64,000 nt of DNA from Polynucleobacter antarcticus (lineage in GTDB: Bacteria; Pseudomonadota; Gammaproteobacteria; Burkholderiales; Burkholderiaceae), in contig NZ_CP028941.1 in NCBI RefSeq assembly GCF_013307245.1, positions 124,001 to 188,000 on the forward strand. Direction: 5' to 3'. Numbering within the stretch: position 1 is the first letter of the stretch; each line of letters opens with the position of its first letter. The translations under genes and the position numbers were made by a program. The notes beneath the pieces were generated by a model, which had not been told where the DNA came from, ran no database searches, and saw nothing but the letters and a program-made list of their open reading frames with translations. Positions 37,780 through 47,147 of the stretch are shown here, one piece after another.

Positions 37780-40545
37780 ATGGTAATCGGTCTTCTTAAA
37801 ACCCTGGTCGGCAGTCGTAACGACCGCCTCTTAAAGCAGTATCGCAAAGTAGTTGCCAAAGTTAGCGCTTTTGAGCCTAGCCTGCAAGCTTTGGATGATG
37901 CTGCACTTCAAGCGAAGACTGCTGAGCTTAAGTCACGCCTAGCCGCAGGCGAATCTTTGGATGACATTGCTCCAGAGGCATTTGCAGTGGTTCGTGAGGC
38001 GAGTGTCCGCGTCATGAAGATGCGCCATTTTGATGCACAGATTCAAGGTGGCCTTGCTTTACATCAAGGCAAAATTGCCGAAATGGGTACGGGCGAAGGG
38101 AAGACCTTAACCGCCACACTTCCAGTGTATTTAAATGCTTTGACTGGTAAAGGTGTTCATGTTGTTACCGTCAATGATTATTTGGCGCAGCGTGATGCTG
38201 AGTGGATGTCTACCCTCTATCAATTCTTGGGTATGAAAGTGGGTGTGAATCTATCGCAGATGGATCACACAGCCAAGCAAGAAGCTTATGCAGCAGACAT
38301 TACGTACGGAACCAATAATGAATTTGGTTTCGACTACTTGCGCGACAACATGGTTCAAGATTTGGGCCAGCGTGTTCAGCGTGGTTTGGCTTACGCTATC
38401 GTCGATGAAGTCGACTCTATTTTGATCGATGAAGCACGCACACCTTTAATTATTTCTGGTCAAGCAGAAGATCATACGGATCTTTACGTAGCCATTAATG
38501 CACTACCTGCTCATTTAGAGCGGCAGATTGGCGAACAAAAATCAGATGGAACGGGTGTTGAGAAGCCAGGCGATTATTGGGTTGATGAAAAATCACAGCA
38601 AGTCTATTTAACGGAACAAGGTCACGACAAAGCCGAGGTAATCTTAGTCCAGCTTGGCGCTTTGACCGATGGAAACTCCTTATACTCCCCACAAAATATT
38701 ACCTTGATGCATCATTTGTATGCTGCTTTGCGTGCGCATACTTTATACCATCGTGATCAGCATTATGTAGTTCAAAACAACGAAGTTATTATCGTAGATG
38801 AGTTCACGGGCCGCTTAATGCAGGGCCGCCGCTGGTCAGACGGATTACATCAAGCAGTCGAGGCCAAAGAGGGTGTAGCAATTCAGAATGAGAATCAGAC
38901 TCTAGCGACCATCACCTTTCAAAATTTCTTCCGTATGTATGGCAAGTTAGCGGGTATGACGGGTACTGCTGATACTGAGGCATTTGAGTTCAAGGAAATT
39001 TACAGTTTAGAGACTGTCATCATTCCGCCAAATCGCATTAGTCAAAGAAAAGATCGTCAAGATCAAATTTATAAAACTGCCCGTGAGCGTTACGATGCAG
39101 TGATTAAAGATATTGACGACTGCTATCAGCGTGGTCAGCCAGTATTGGTAGGCACTACTTCAATTGAAAATTCAGAGCTGATTGCAGGTTTACTAGATAA
39201 AGGCCAGCTACCACATCGGGTGTTGAATGCTAAACAGCATGCCCGTGAGGCCGAGATCATTGCCCAAGCTGGTAGACCCCAGATGATTACGATTGCCACC
39301 AACATGGCAGGTCGTGGTACCGATATTGTGTTGGGCGGTAACGTAGCTAAGCAATCCTCTTTGATCAATGCCGATTCAAGTCTGACTGATGCTGATAAAG
39401 CAGCCAAGATTAGGATCCTGCAAGATGAGTGGCAAAGTTTGCATGACCAAGTATTAAGTGCTGGCGGCTTGCATATTATTGGTACCGAGCGTCATGAAAG
39501 CCGTCGTATCGACAATCAATTGCGCGGACGGTCTGGTCGTCAGGGTGATCCGGGCTCTTCCCGCTTTTATCTTTCGCTAGATGATGCGCTCTTACGTATT
39601 TTTGCAGGCGATCGTTTACGCTCAGTGATGGATCGCCTCAAAATGCCAGATGGCGAACCTATTGAAGCTGGGATGGTGACGCGTTCGATTGAGTCTGCGC
39701 AGCGTAAGGTCGAAGGTCGAAACTTTGATATTCGTAAGCAGCTATTGGAATATGACAACGTTGCCAATGACCAGCGTAAAGAAACGTATAGCTTAAGAAA
39801 TCAAGTATTAGAGAGTGAGGATGTTGGTGAGCTAATTGCTAATCTACGGGAAGATGTTTTACGTAGTATTTGTATTTTGTATGTTCCCATGGAATCCATG
39901 GAAGAACAGTGGGATTTAGTTGGCTTAGAGAATGTGCTGGCTAATGATTGGGGTTTAGTCATTGATCTAAAAAATTGGGTTGAAAGTGCTGAGTCGATAG
40001 AGGATCAGCAGATTGTTGAGCGGGTATTGAGTGTTGCGAAAGAAGTATATGACGCTAAGGTAGAACTTTCTGGTCGTACATCATTTGCTGGATTTGAACG
40101 CTCTGTTTTGCTTTATAGCTTAGATACCCATTGGCGCGAACACTTAGCTGCTTTAGACCATCTGCGCCAAGGTATTCATTTACGTGGCTATGCACAAAAA
40201 GATCCAAAACAAGAGTACCGCCGTGAAGCATTTGAGCTGTATGGTGAGTTTTTGAGTGTTGTTAAGAATGACGTTGTTAAATCCATCATGACGGTAAAAA
40301 TTCGTAGTGCGAGTGAATTGGATGAAGCCTCAGAATCTATCAATCAGGATTTAGCTAAACTTGCAGACGTGAAATATCAGCATGCAGATGCCGATCAAGC
40401 ACTTGTTGATTCCGCTAGTGATCCAAGTGCAGCCGTTGAAATTACTGCGGCACCAATCCGTTCAGGTCCAAAAGTAGGTCGCAATGACCCCTGTACCTGT
40501 GGTAGTGGTAAAAAATATAAGAACTGCTGCGGTGCATTGGCTTAA
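37780..40545 (+). CDS. secA: Preprotein translocase ATPase SecA
   Basis: SecA drives proteins through SecYEG. The 921-residue protein has the Walker A loop [20 protein letters not shown] near 104-123, [13 protein letters not shown] near 133, Walker B in [20 protein letters not shown] near 207-226, the motif [15 protein letters not shown] near 506-520, [20 protein letters not shown] near 575-594, and the C-terminal zinc-binding tail [14 protein letters not shown] that contacts SecB and lipids. All domains are intact. No SecM or other regulatory ORF is seen upstream; the 55-nt gap to dciA must hold both promoters. Confidence 0.97.
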   Translation: MVIGLLKTLVGSRNDRLLKQYRKVVAKVSAFEPSLQALDDAALQAKTAELKSRLAAGESLDDIAPEAFAVVREASVRVMKMRHFDAQIQGGLALHQGKIAEMGTGEGKTLTATLPVYLNALTGKGVHVVTVNDYLAQRDAEWMSTLYQFLGMKVGVNLSQMDHTAKQEAYAADITYGTNNEFGFDYLRDNMVQDLGQRVQRGLAYAIVDEVDSILIDEARTPLIISGQAEDHTDLYVAINALPAHLERQIGEQKSDGTGVEKPGDYWVDEKSQQVYLTEQGHDKAEVILVQLGALTDGNSLYSPQNITLMHHLYAALRAHTLYHRDQHYVVQNNEVIIVDEFTGRLMQGRRWSDGLHQAVEAKEGVAIQNENQTLATITFQNFFRMYGKLAGMTGTADTEAFEFKEIYSLETVIIPPNRISQRKDRQDQIYKTARERYDAVIKDIDDCYQRGQPVLVGTTSIENSELIAGLLDKGQLPHRVLNAKQHAREAEIIAQAGRPQMITIATNMAGRGTDIVLGGNVAKQSSLINADSSLTDADKAAKIRILQDEWQSLHDQVLSAGGLHIIGTERHESRRIDNQLRGRSGRQGDPGSSRFYLSLDDALLRIFAGDRLRSVMDRLKMPDGEPIEAGMVTRSIESAQRKVEGRNFDIRKQLLEYDNVANDQRKETYSLRNQVLESEDVGELIANLREDVLRSICILYVPMESMEEQWDLVGLENVLANDWGLVIDLKNWVESAESIEDQQIVERVLSVAKEVYDAKVELSGRTSFAGFERSVLLYSLDTHWREHLAALDHLRQGIHLRGYAQKDPKQEYRREAFELYGEFLSVVKNDVVKSIMTVKIRSASELDEASESINQDLAKLADVKYQHADADQALVDSASDPSAAVEITAAPIRSGPKVGRNDPCTCGSGKKYKNCCGALA

Positions 40546-40601
40546 TTAAAGAGCTTCCAGACTAGGCAGCTCTGTAGTGCCTCCTCTACAATTGTCAAAT
40601 C

Positions 40602-41837
40602 ATGACAGTTAACCTACCCCTCCCCCAAAAAGATCAACTGAAACCCATTAAAGGTTTTCAGATGGGCATTGCGCAAGCAGGAATTAAAAAGGCAAATCGC
40701 AAAGACTTACTTGTAATGACGCTTGCCCCCGGCTCCCAGGTGGCGGGTGTCTTCACCTTAAATCGATTTTGTGCAGCTCCAGTTCAAGTCTGCCGAGAGC
40801 ACTTAGGGCTGGAAGGCGCTAAAGGAGAAATTCGTGCACTCGTGGTCAATACAGGTAATGCCAATGCTGGAACCGGCGAGCGGGGTATGCAAGATGCGCT
40901 AGCAACGTGTGCTGCGCTGGCAAAAGAGTTGAAACTCAATCCAGAACAAATATTACCTTTCTCAACTGGGGTGATTCTTGAGCCACTACCAATTGAAAAA
41001 CTGATTACTGCGTTGCCTCAAGCAGTAGTAAATTTGGATGAAGATCAGTGGCTAGATGCGGCTGAGGCCATCATGACAACAGATACGCAACCCAAGGCAG
41101 CATCGATGACCGTGGCTACCCCTGCGGGCTTAGTCACGATGACGGGTATTTGTAAGGGTGCTGGCATGATTCATCCCAATATGGCCACTTTGCTGGGCTT
41201 TATTGCGACAGATGCCGGTTTCGCTCCTGGACTGCTGAAAAAATTAACGGGTGAAGTTGCTGATCTGTCTTTCAATGCCATCACAATTGATGGTGATACC
41301 TCTACCAATGATGCCTTTATCATCATGGCAACAAACCAATCTGCAGTGCATATTCAGTCTGATGATGACTCTAGCTATGCTTTAGTCCGCGAGGCATTGA
41401 TGGATCTTGCACGGCAACTAGCTCATATGATTGTGAGAGATGGTGAAGGTGCCACTAAGTTTATTACGATCAATGTTCATGGCGGTAAGACAGATGAGGA
41501 GTGTCGTTTAGTTGCTGAGGCAGTAGCGCATTCCCCCTTAGTAAAGACTGCTTTCTTCGCGAGTGACCCGAACTTAGGTCGCATTCTTGCGGCGATTGGT
41601 TATGCTGGCATTACTGATCTTGATGTGAACCAAGTGCAAATGTGGCTTGGAGACGTTTGGGTGGCCAAGAATGGCGGACGTCATCCAGATTATCAAGAGG
41701 CTGATGGCAAAAGGGTCATGCAGGCTCAAGAAATCACCGTGAAGATTGATTTAGGTCGTGGGTCAGCTCAACAAACTATGTGGACTTGTGACTTATCGCA
41801 TGAGTATGTTTCCATTAATGCAGATTACCGCTCGTAG
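40602..41837 (+). CDS. argJ: Bifunctional glutamate N-acetyltransferase / ornithine acetyltransferase ArgJ
   Basis: ArgJ recycles the acetyl group in arginine synthesis, moving it from acetylornithine to glutamate. The 411-residue precursor cleaves itself at a conserved threonine; the site is visible in [17 protein letters not shown] near residues 189-205 (cleavage before the Thr of MATLL). Other motifs are [14 protein letters not shown] near 13, [14 protein letters not shown] near 86-99, [10 protein letters not shown] near 227 and [15 protein letters not shown] near 321-335. A -10-like TACAAT at 40587-40592 lies only 10 nt before ATG, so its mRNA leader may be very short. Confidence 0.95.
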   Translation: MTVNLPLPQKDQLKPIKGFQMGIAQAGIKKANRKDLLVMTLAPGSQVAGVFTLNRFCAAPVQVCREHLGLEGAKGEIRALVVNTGNANAGTGERGMQDALATCAALAKELKLNPEQILPFSTGVILEPLPIEKLITALPQAVVNLDEDQWLDAAEAIMTTDTQPKAASMTVATPAGLVTMTGICKGAGMIHPNMATLLGFIATDAGFAPGLLKKLTGEVADLSFNAITIDGDTSTNDAFIIMATNQSAVHIQSDDDSSYALVREALMDLARQLAHMIVRDGEGATKFITINVHGGKTDEECRLVAEAVAHSPLVKTAFFASDPNLGRILAAIGYAGITDLDVNQVQMWLGDVWVAKNGGRHPDYQEADGKRVMQAQEITVKIDLGRGSAQQTMWTCDLSHEYVSINADYRS

Positions 41838-41848
41838 AAAACCATTTT

Positions 41849-42709
41849 ATGAATGAAAAATTAGATCTACTGCTCAGTCATCTAGAGACATTTTTACCAA
41901 AGCCCTTGACACAAGAGCAGTGGCAGTCTTCAACTGCTTTTAGATGGCGTCGGCGCGATAGTATTTTTGGCAGCATCGGTTTTTTACAGCCAGTTAAATA
42001 TGTCTCAGATATTACGTTTGAGGATTTAAAAAATATCGATCGTCAGCGAGATTCTATTCGTGACAATACTAAAAACTTTATTTTAAAAAAACCTGCAAAT
42101 AATATTTTATTAACAGGAGCGCGTGGCACAGGAAAATCTTCCCTAATTAAAGCAAGCTTGCATGAATTTGCTAGCCAAGGATTGCGCTTGGTTGAGGTTG
42201 AGAAAGAGCATTTAGCAGATTTAGCCGACATTACGGAATTATTGGCTGATCGGCCAGAGCGCTTTGTTATTTTTTGCGATGATCTCTCATTTGAAGATGG
42301 AGAGTCTGGTTATAAAGCAATGAAGTCTGCCCTAGATGGCTCGGTATCGGCACAGGTCGATAATATTTTGATATATGCCACATCCAATCGACGCCATTTG
42401 TTACCTGAGTATATGAAAGACAATCTCACGTATTCGCATACCGACGATGGTGAGATTCACCCAGGGGAAGTAGTAGAGGAAAAAATTTCCCTATCAGAGC
42501 GTTTTGGTTTATGGCTTTCTTTCTATCCCCCAAAGCAAGATGAATACTTACTGATTGTTGCGCATTGGTTGAGTCACTTTGGCCTTAGTCATACTCAAAT
42601 AGAGGCTGCGCGGGCAGAAGCATTGGTCTGGGCTTTAGAGCGTGGCTCGCGTTCTGGCAGAGTCGCTTGGCAGTTTGCTAAGCACTGGGCTGGTTCGCAT
42701 GCAAGCTAA
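41849..42709 (+). CDS. DUF815-family P-loop ATPase
   Basis: A 286-residue AAA-like ATPase of unknown role. The Walker A loop is LTGARGTGKSSLIKASL near residues 87-103 and the Walker B region is FVIFCDDLSFEDGESGYKAM near 139-158, followed by an NILIYATSNRRHL sensor-like segment near 172 and the DUF815-typical SLSERFGLWLSFYPPKQDEY near 211-230. Family members occur next to the Nudix hydrolase gene in Burkholderiales; no function has been established that I can name with confidence. It begins 11 nt after argJ, and its 3' end overlaps the Nudix gene by 11 nt. Confidence 0.85.
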   Translation: MNEKLDLLLSHLETFLPKPLTQEQWQSSTAFRWRRRDSIFGSIGFLQPVKYVSDITFEDLKNIDRQRDSIRDNTKNFILKKPANNILLTGARGTGKSSLIKASLHEFASQGLRLVEVEKEHLADLADITELLADRPERFVIFCDDLSFEDGESGYKAMKSALDGSVSAQVDNILIYATSNRRHLLPEYMKDNLTYSHTDDGEIHPGEVVEEKISLSERFGLWLSFYPPKQDEYLLIVAHWLSHFGLSHTQIEAARAEALVWALERGSRSGRVAWQFAKHWAGSHAS

Positions 42710-43112
42710 TCGACCCGTCACAGAAGTTGCTGCTGGAATTCTATTAGACAAAGAAGGTCGCTATCTTTTAGGTCAGCGGCCTGAAGGTAAGCCTTACGCT
42801 GGTTACTGGGAAGTCCCTGGTGGCAAGATAGAAGGTGGTGAATCTGTATTCGATGCACTCAAGCGCGAGTTACAAGAAGAGTTAGGTATTGATATTGAGT
42901 CTAGTGAGGATCTCACCGTGCTGGAGTATGACTATCCTCATGCTTATGTTCTATTACATGTGAGCGTGATACGTCAGTGGAAGGGAGTTCCTGCAGGGTG
43001 TGAGGGACAACAGCTTTCTTGGCAGTTACTTTCTGAGAAGGTTCCCAGTGTTGAGCCTTTATTACCTGCAGCTTGGCCAATGCTAGAAAAGCTCCGACTA
43101 CTACAGCCTTAA
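42699..43112 (+). CDS. Nudix hydrolase, MutT / 8-oxo-dGTP diphosphatase-like
   Basis: The 137-residue protein has the Nudix box GGKIEGGESVFDALKRELQE at about residues 40-59 followed by ELGI, with all catalytic glutamates present. Preceding it is RPEGKPYAGYWEVPGG, the pattern of MutT proteins, which hydrolyse 8-oxo-dGTP to keep it out of DNA. Start at ATG 42699 gives the usual MutT length; an in-frame upstream start at 42642 would lie within the DUF815 gene. It converges on zapD with a 4-nt overlap. Exact substrate is inferred from family. Confidence 0.88.
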   Translation: MQANRPVTEVAAGILLDKEGRYLLGQRPEGKPYAGYWEVPGGKIEGGESVFDALKRELQEELGIDIESSEDLTVLEYDYPHAYVLLHVSVIRQWKGVPAGCEGQQLSWQLLSEKVPSVEPLLPAAWPMLEKLRLLQP

Positions 43113-43861
43113 AATTGGCACAGTGTTAGCCTGAATGAAATATCTTCATTAACGAGCTGTGGTTTTTTATCTTTATCACTTCTTAAAAAACGAATAGAAA
43201 GCAAATATTTATTTGCGCTGATCTCTGAGAAAAGTAAATCATCTTCAAGTGCAATGCGCATGAGTTGGTAGACTTTGCCTGACGGCGCCTGCTGAAAAGA
43301 GCCAAGATGTGCCGTGACATCTTTAGCTTCTCCGGATTGGCGCAGTAGGCGCAAGAAAACCTGGCAGGCCTCATGCCACGGCAGTAATGGCGCTACATAT
43401 TTTTCTAGTAATTCTCTGCGTTGGCTTGAAGGGCTATTTTTCCAGGCGTGATAACTAGGCAAATCAATTGGGCTCGTTCCACCTGGAATATTTAGTCGAG
43501 TACGAATAGCATTGAGCCATTCACTTTCAGTGATAGCTGAATTCGGTTTGCCTACGGACTGATTAATACTCAATGCAGCTTTATCAATTTCAGAGATAGT
43601 AAGTAAGAGCGCTTCCTGATCTACTTTTTGAGATGTTTTTAAGCCATGGAGAGCATATTTTTGACGTTCAAACTCTTTTAGCAGTAGAGACTTGATATCA
43701 CCTCTAGAGCCAATATCACCTAAATCAAATAGGATAGTGATTGCATTGTGGTGGAGTTCGGCATCATCAGACTTCAAGAAGTGATTAAAGCGGGCGAACA
43801 AGTACTCCAACCGGAGCATGCTCCGGACCAGTTCATTGAAGGGATATTCGTAGACAATCAC
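43109..43861 (-). CDS. zapD: Cell division protein ZapD
   Basis: ZapD binds the FtsZ C-terminal tail and bundles protofilaments. The 250-residue protein starts with GTG and reads MIVYEYPFNELVRSMLRLEY, a characteristic ZapD beginning, followed by an alpha-helical domain (DIGSRGDIKSLLLKEFERQK near 48-67) and a beta domain with FQQAPSGKVYQLMRIALEDD near 189-208. Length is standard. It is the last of the minus-strand run coming from corC and pilBCD through coaE, 11 nt after coaE. It works with ftsZ at 34307. Confidence 0.94.
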   Translation of the reverse strand: MIVYEYPFNELVRSMLRLEYLFARFNHFLKSDDAELHHNAITILFDLGDIGSRGDIKSLLLKEFERQKYALHGLKTSQKVDQEALLLTISEIDKAALSINQSVGKPNSAITESEWLNAIRTRLNIPGGTSPIDLPSYHAWKNSPSSQRRELLEKYVAPLLPWHEACQVFLRLLRQSGEAKDVTAHLGSFQQAPSGKVYQLMRIALEDDLLFSEISANKYLLSIRFLRSDKDKKPQLVNEDISFRLTLCQF

Positions 43862-43872
43862 AAGCTCACATT

Positions 43873-44559
43873 TTAAGACGAACTCAGTCGCTCATCCTTA
43901 ATTTGCAGTATTTTTTGGTGCAGACTCTGAACTTCCAGTTTGAGACCCTCAAGGCTTGCTTGGTTCTCAATCACGAAATTGGCTTTCGCAAGTCGATCTT
44001 CTCGATTTACTTGAGCCATGAGAATACGCTCCACTTCTGGGCGCGTCATATTATTGCGCTGCATCACTCTAGCTATTTGGATCTCCTCTGGGCAGTCCAC
44101 TACGACTAGATAGTCAATCAGATTCAGCCAGGCTTCGGATTCCACCAGGAGGGGGACTACAAATACGAGGTAGGGCACACCAGATTGAGCCAGCTCAAAA
44201 GCCTGTCGGGCAGTTTTTTGCTGAATGAGGGGGTGGGTAATTTTCTCCAGTTTTTGCCTAGATTGGGGATCTTTAAAGACCAAATCACGCATCCTGCTGC
44301 GATCCAGTGCGCCTTGGGCGTCTATGAATTCTGTCCCGAAGGTTTGTTTAATTGGGATAATTGCTTCTCCACCAACTGAGGTGAGCTCGCGAGAGATCAG
44401 GTCGCTATCAATAATTCCGACCCCAAGCTTATCCAGAAGATCGCTAATAACAGTCTTACCGGAGCCAATGCCACCAGTGAGGCCCACTAAAAGGATCTTC
44501 CCTTTCAGGCTACTTAGATCAGTCTGGGTATGATTAGCGTGGGGATGATTTGAGGCCAT
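43873..44559 (-). CDS. coaE: Dephospho-CoA kinase
   Basis: CoaE phosphorylates dephospho-CoA in the last step of coenzyme A synthesis. The 228-residue P-loop kinase has LLVGLTGGIGSGKTVISDLL near residues 23-42, IIDSDLISRELT near 50-61, ITHPLIQQK near 107, and the LID region NNMTRPEVERILMAQ near 169. The N-terminus has about 20 polar residues before the core, and the ATG at 44559 overlaps pilD by 46 nt; a shorter start is possible but no better Shine-Dalgarno is visible. Confidence 0.94.
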   Translation of the reverse strand: MASNHPHANHTQTDLSSLKGKILLVGLTGGIGSGKTVISDLLDKLGVGIIDSDLISRELTSVGGEAIIPIKQTFGTEFIDAQGALDRSRMRDLVFKDPQSRQKLEKITHPLIQQKTARQAFELAQSGVPYLVFVVPLLVESEAWLNLIDYLVVVDCPEEIQIARVMQRNNMTRPEVERILMAQVNREDRLAKANFVIENQASLEGLKLEVQSLHQKILQIKDERLSSS

Positions 44560-45011
44560 AACAACTCAATGATGCCAGCAATGGCAAGAAAGGGGCCAAA
44601 AGGAAAAGCCTGTTGAAGTTGTTGACGATGCCACCTTAACCAGGCAATTCCACCAATAAGACCCAGAATAGAGGCCATCAAGAGAATACTAGGTAGCGAC
44701 TCCCAGCCTAGCCAGGCACCCAGCGCAGCGAGTAGCTTTGCATCACCCATACCAACACCATTTTTCCCTCTGACCAGTCGGTAAGTGGCATTTAAGGCCC
44801 AAAGTGATCCGTATCCAACCACGGCACCAATCCATGCGGAAGTAGCGCTGACAAACTGCTGCTCGAAAAGGCCATTGAATGTCATACCTAGAACTATGAG
44901 GGGCAAGGTTATCCGATTGGGTAGTCGAAAACTATGCCAATCCACGTAAGCAAGGTAAGTGAATGCCGCTACGAGGGAGGCTTTAATCAAATAGATGATC
45001 ATGGAATCCAT
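44514..45011 (-). CDS. pilD: Type IV prepilin peptidase, peptidase domain only
   Basis: PilD cleaves leader peptides of type IV pilins and pseudopilins; normal versions (about 280 residues) also N-methylate the mature end. This copy has only 165 residues. It contains the membrane aspartic-protease part, with the first catalytic aspartate in YVDWHSFRLPNRI near residue 22-34 and the second in GVGMGDAKLLAALGAWLGW near 85-103, but lacks the N-terminal zinc-binding CxxC methyltransferase domain. It may cleave without methylating, as described for short family members such as TadV-type enzymes. It is coupled to pilC through TGATG. Confidence 0.85.
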   Translation of the reverse strand: MDSMIIYLIKASLVAAFTYLAYVDWHSFRLPNRITLPLIVLGMTFNGLFEQQFVSATSAWIGAVVGYGSLWALNATYRLVRGKNGVGMGDAKLLAALGAWLGWESLPSILLMASILGLIGGIAWLRWHRQQLQQAFPFGPFLAIAGIIELLWPQIIPTLIIPRLI

Positions 45012-46084
45012 CAGACGATTTGTCCTAGGTTGAAGATGGGTAAATATAAGATTATGACTAGGCTGCCAATAATTGCACCTACTAGAAGAATGAGCAGGGG
45101 CTCTAGGTTTTGACTGAGGGCATTGAGTTGCCCACTGAGTTGCGCTCCAAGTGTAGAGGCACGCTGATTGAGCATCTCTGTCAAAGAGCCACCCTCGGCA
45201 CCAATATGGAGTAGTAAGCGCGTTTCGACATCCATCAACATCGATTTTGGATCCGCTTTTTTGAGTGACTCACCCAGTGGCCAGCCCCGAGTCAGATGCT
45301 TAAATATTTCAGCACTAAAGTCGTGACTGACCCATTGGTTGGAAGATTGGGCAGTGATTCGGAGGGCATCGGGAAGGGGAAGGCCTGCTTCTAATAAGTG
45401 ACCTAAAGTACGGCACCAATGGCTGAGGCTTGCTAGCCGAAATAAGTTACCTAAAAAAGGTAGACGCAGAATGAATCGATCGCAATATCGTTGCAATGCC
45501 GTTGACTTAACCCAGACGTAGAAAAAGCAACTTAGCCCAAATCCTATTAGTGCCAACATCTCAAGAAAGTATTGTTGTACAAGATTGGATATCGCAATGA
45601 GCATTCTTGTGGGCGCAGGAAGCTCCGCCTGAAAATGTCCAAAGACGTCTTTAAAAACGGGTACCACCCAAATCATCATGACCAGCACCAGTAAAAAAGA
45701 GGTAGTGAGTGTAATGAGAGGGTAGGTCAAAGACTGCTGTACTTTTCTTCGTAATTCAATTTGGGCTTCAAGTTGCTGGATGATGGTTCGTAAAGCTAAT
45801 GTCAAATTACCAGAGCGTTCGCTGACTCTAATGAGATTACAAAACTCTGGAGAAAATTGGCTACCTTGTGCAGTTAAACAATAAGAGAAGCTATTGCCTT
45901 TACGTAACAGCATACGAAGGTTTTCTAGCCAAGTTTGCCAAGTTTTTGGTGCAGATTGAATAATCAGTTCTATGGCATTGAGTAAAGGCAGCCCTGCCTG
46001 AAGTAGGGCAAGCATTTGCTGAGCAAAATGAAGTTGTTCCGATTTACTAAGGTTTTTATTTAAAAATAAAGTGATTAATGCCAA
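45011..46084 (-). CDS. pilC: Type IV pilus / type II secretion inner-membrane platform protein (PilC/GspF family)
   Basis: PilC is the membrane platform that works with the assembly ATPase. The 357-residue protein has two GspF domains: LHFAQQMLALLQAGLPLLNA near 19-38 and LSHWCRTLGHLLEAGLPLPD near 215-234, each beginning the typical four-helix fold, with membrane spans near 125-145, 170-190 and 330-352. Motif LRKGNSFSYCLTAQGSQFSP near residue 61 resembles the G.SLS.A pattern. It is somewhat shorter than PilC of 400 or more residues, missing the first 40 or so. It overlaps pilB by 10 nt. Confidence 0.88.
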   Translation of the reverse strand: MALITLFLNKNLSKSEQLHFAQQMLALLQAGLPLLNAIELIIQSAPKTWQTWLENLRMLLRKGNSFSYCLTAQGSQFSPEFCNLIRVSERSGNLTLALRTIIQQLEAQIELRRKVQQSLTYPLITLTTSFLLVLVMMIWVVPVFKDVFGHFQAELPAPTRMLIAISNLVQQYFLEMLALIGFGLSCFFYVWVKSTALQRYCDRFILRLPFLGNLFRLASLSHWCRTLGHLLEAGLPLPDALRITAQSSNQWVSHDFSAEIFKHLTRGWPLGESLKKADPKSMLMDVETRLLLHIGAEGGSLTEMLNQRASTLGAQLSGQLNALSQNLEPLLILLVGAIIGSLVIILYLPIFNLGQIV

Positions 46085-47145
46085 GTGCCGACCTCAGAAT
46101 CTAGTGAGTTCTGATCTATCAGTCCAGCTTCAACCGCTCGCATCCCGGATGAATAGAGGTTGAGGAAAGGTGTTGATTGAGTCAGCTCCGTACTTCCTAA
46201 AACCTCATGGATGCCAAGGCGTCCAAAATACCCAGAGCCTTTGCAGAGTGGGCAGTCTATTTGTAACTGAGATTTGATGCACTGTGTACAGCACTTGCGA
46301 ACTAATCGTTGAGAGCTCACGCAGCGAAGACAAGATTCAATAGACTCTTGATCTATGCCTAATGTTTTGAGTCGACTTAATGCACCCCAGGCATTACGCG
46401 TGTGTAGGGTGCTAAGAACTAGGTGCCCTGTTTGGGCTGCTGTAATAGCGAGTTGAGCACTTGCGGAATCACGTATCTCACCAATCATGATGACATCAGG
46501 ATCCTGCCTTAATAGTGCGCGAATAATAGTAGGGAAATCCAGTCCTGCGCGAGGGTGGTAAGCCACTTGATTTATGCCAGGAAGTCGAATTTCAATTGGA
46601 TCCTCTACCGAGCAAATATTACGTTGAATCTGATTGAGTGCATTTAAGCAGCTATACAGTGTCCGCGTCTTACCCCCACCTGTTGGGCCAGTCACTAGGA
46701 TGAGTCCATTAGATTGGGCAATCGCCGCTTGAAATATCTCCAGCTGTTCTGGTAGTAAGCCCAGCTTGTCGAGAGCCAGATCCCCTAAATGACTCGGCAG
46801 AATTCGAATCACGGCTTTTTCACCGTAGAGCGTCGGAAGAATAGAGACTCGACAATCAATATGCGGTTTACTAAAATCGCGCCCAATAGTCAGGCGTCCA
46901 TCCTGTGGCAAGCGTTTCTCGGCGATATCTAAGCGCGCTAAGATCTTGATGCGCGTAATTAAACGCTCATGCAGATCTATGGGGTATTGGTTTTGTAATT
47001 GAAGTTGGCCATCCACTCGAATGCGTACGATAGTTTCTTGTGATCTGGCCTCAATATGAATATCCGTAGCCCTAGCATCGAGAGCATTTACCGCAATGCT
47101 ATGCCAGGTTCGAATAATATGAGAATCATGAAGTGTTTCGCTCAA
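46075..47145 (-). CDS. pilB: Type IV pilus assembly / type II secretion ATPase (PilB/GspE family), lacking the N-terminal domain
   Basis: This hexameric ATPase class powers pilus or pseudopilus extension. The 356-residue protein has the arginine/Asp-box region RATDIHIEARSQ near 25-36, Walker A LVTGPTGGGKTRTLYS near 150-165, the Asp box ICSVEDPIEI, Walker B LLRQDPDVIMIGEIRD near 212-227, the His box TGHLVLSTLHT near 238, and a zinc tetracysteine spread over CCTQCIKSQ and CPLCKG near 279-298. It lacks the roughly 150-200-residue N1/N2 region of full PilB or GspE. The zinc site separates it from PilT. It is 2 nt beyond the CorC-like gene. Confidence 0.87.
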   Translation of the reverse strand: MSETLHDSHIIRTWHSIAVNALDARATDIHIEARSQETIVRIRVDGQLQLQNQYPIDLHERLITRIKILARLDIAEKRLPQDGRLTIGRDFSKPHIDCRVSILPTLYGEKAVIRILPSHLGDLALDKLGLLPEQLEIFQAAIAQSNGLILVTGPTGGGKTRTLYSCLNALNQIQRNICSVEDPIEIRLPGINQVAYHPRAGLDFPTIIRALLRQDPDVIMIGEIRDSASAQLAITAAQTGHLVLSTLHTRNAWGALSRLKTLGIDQESIESCLRCVSSQRLVRKCCTQCIKSQLQIDCPLCKGSGYFGRLGIHEVLGSTELTQSTPFLNLYSSGMRAVEAGLIDQNSLDSEVGTWH

Positions 47146-47147
47146 TC

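Noticed and set aside
40551..40575. Stem AGAGCT / AGCTCT after secA
   Set aside because: Only 6 bp with a 12-nt loop and no T run; not a convincing terminator.
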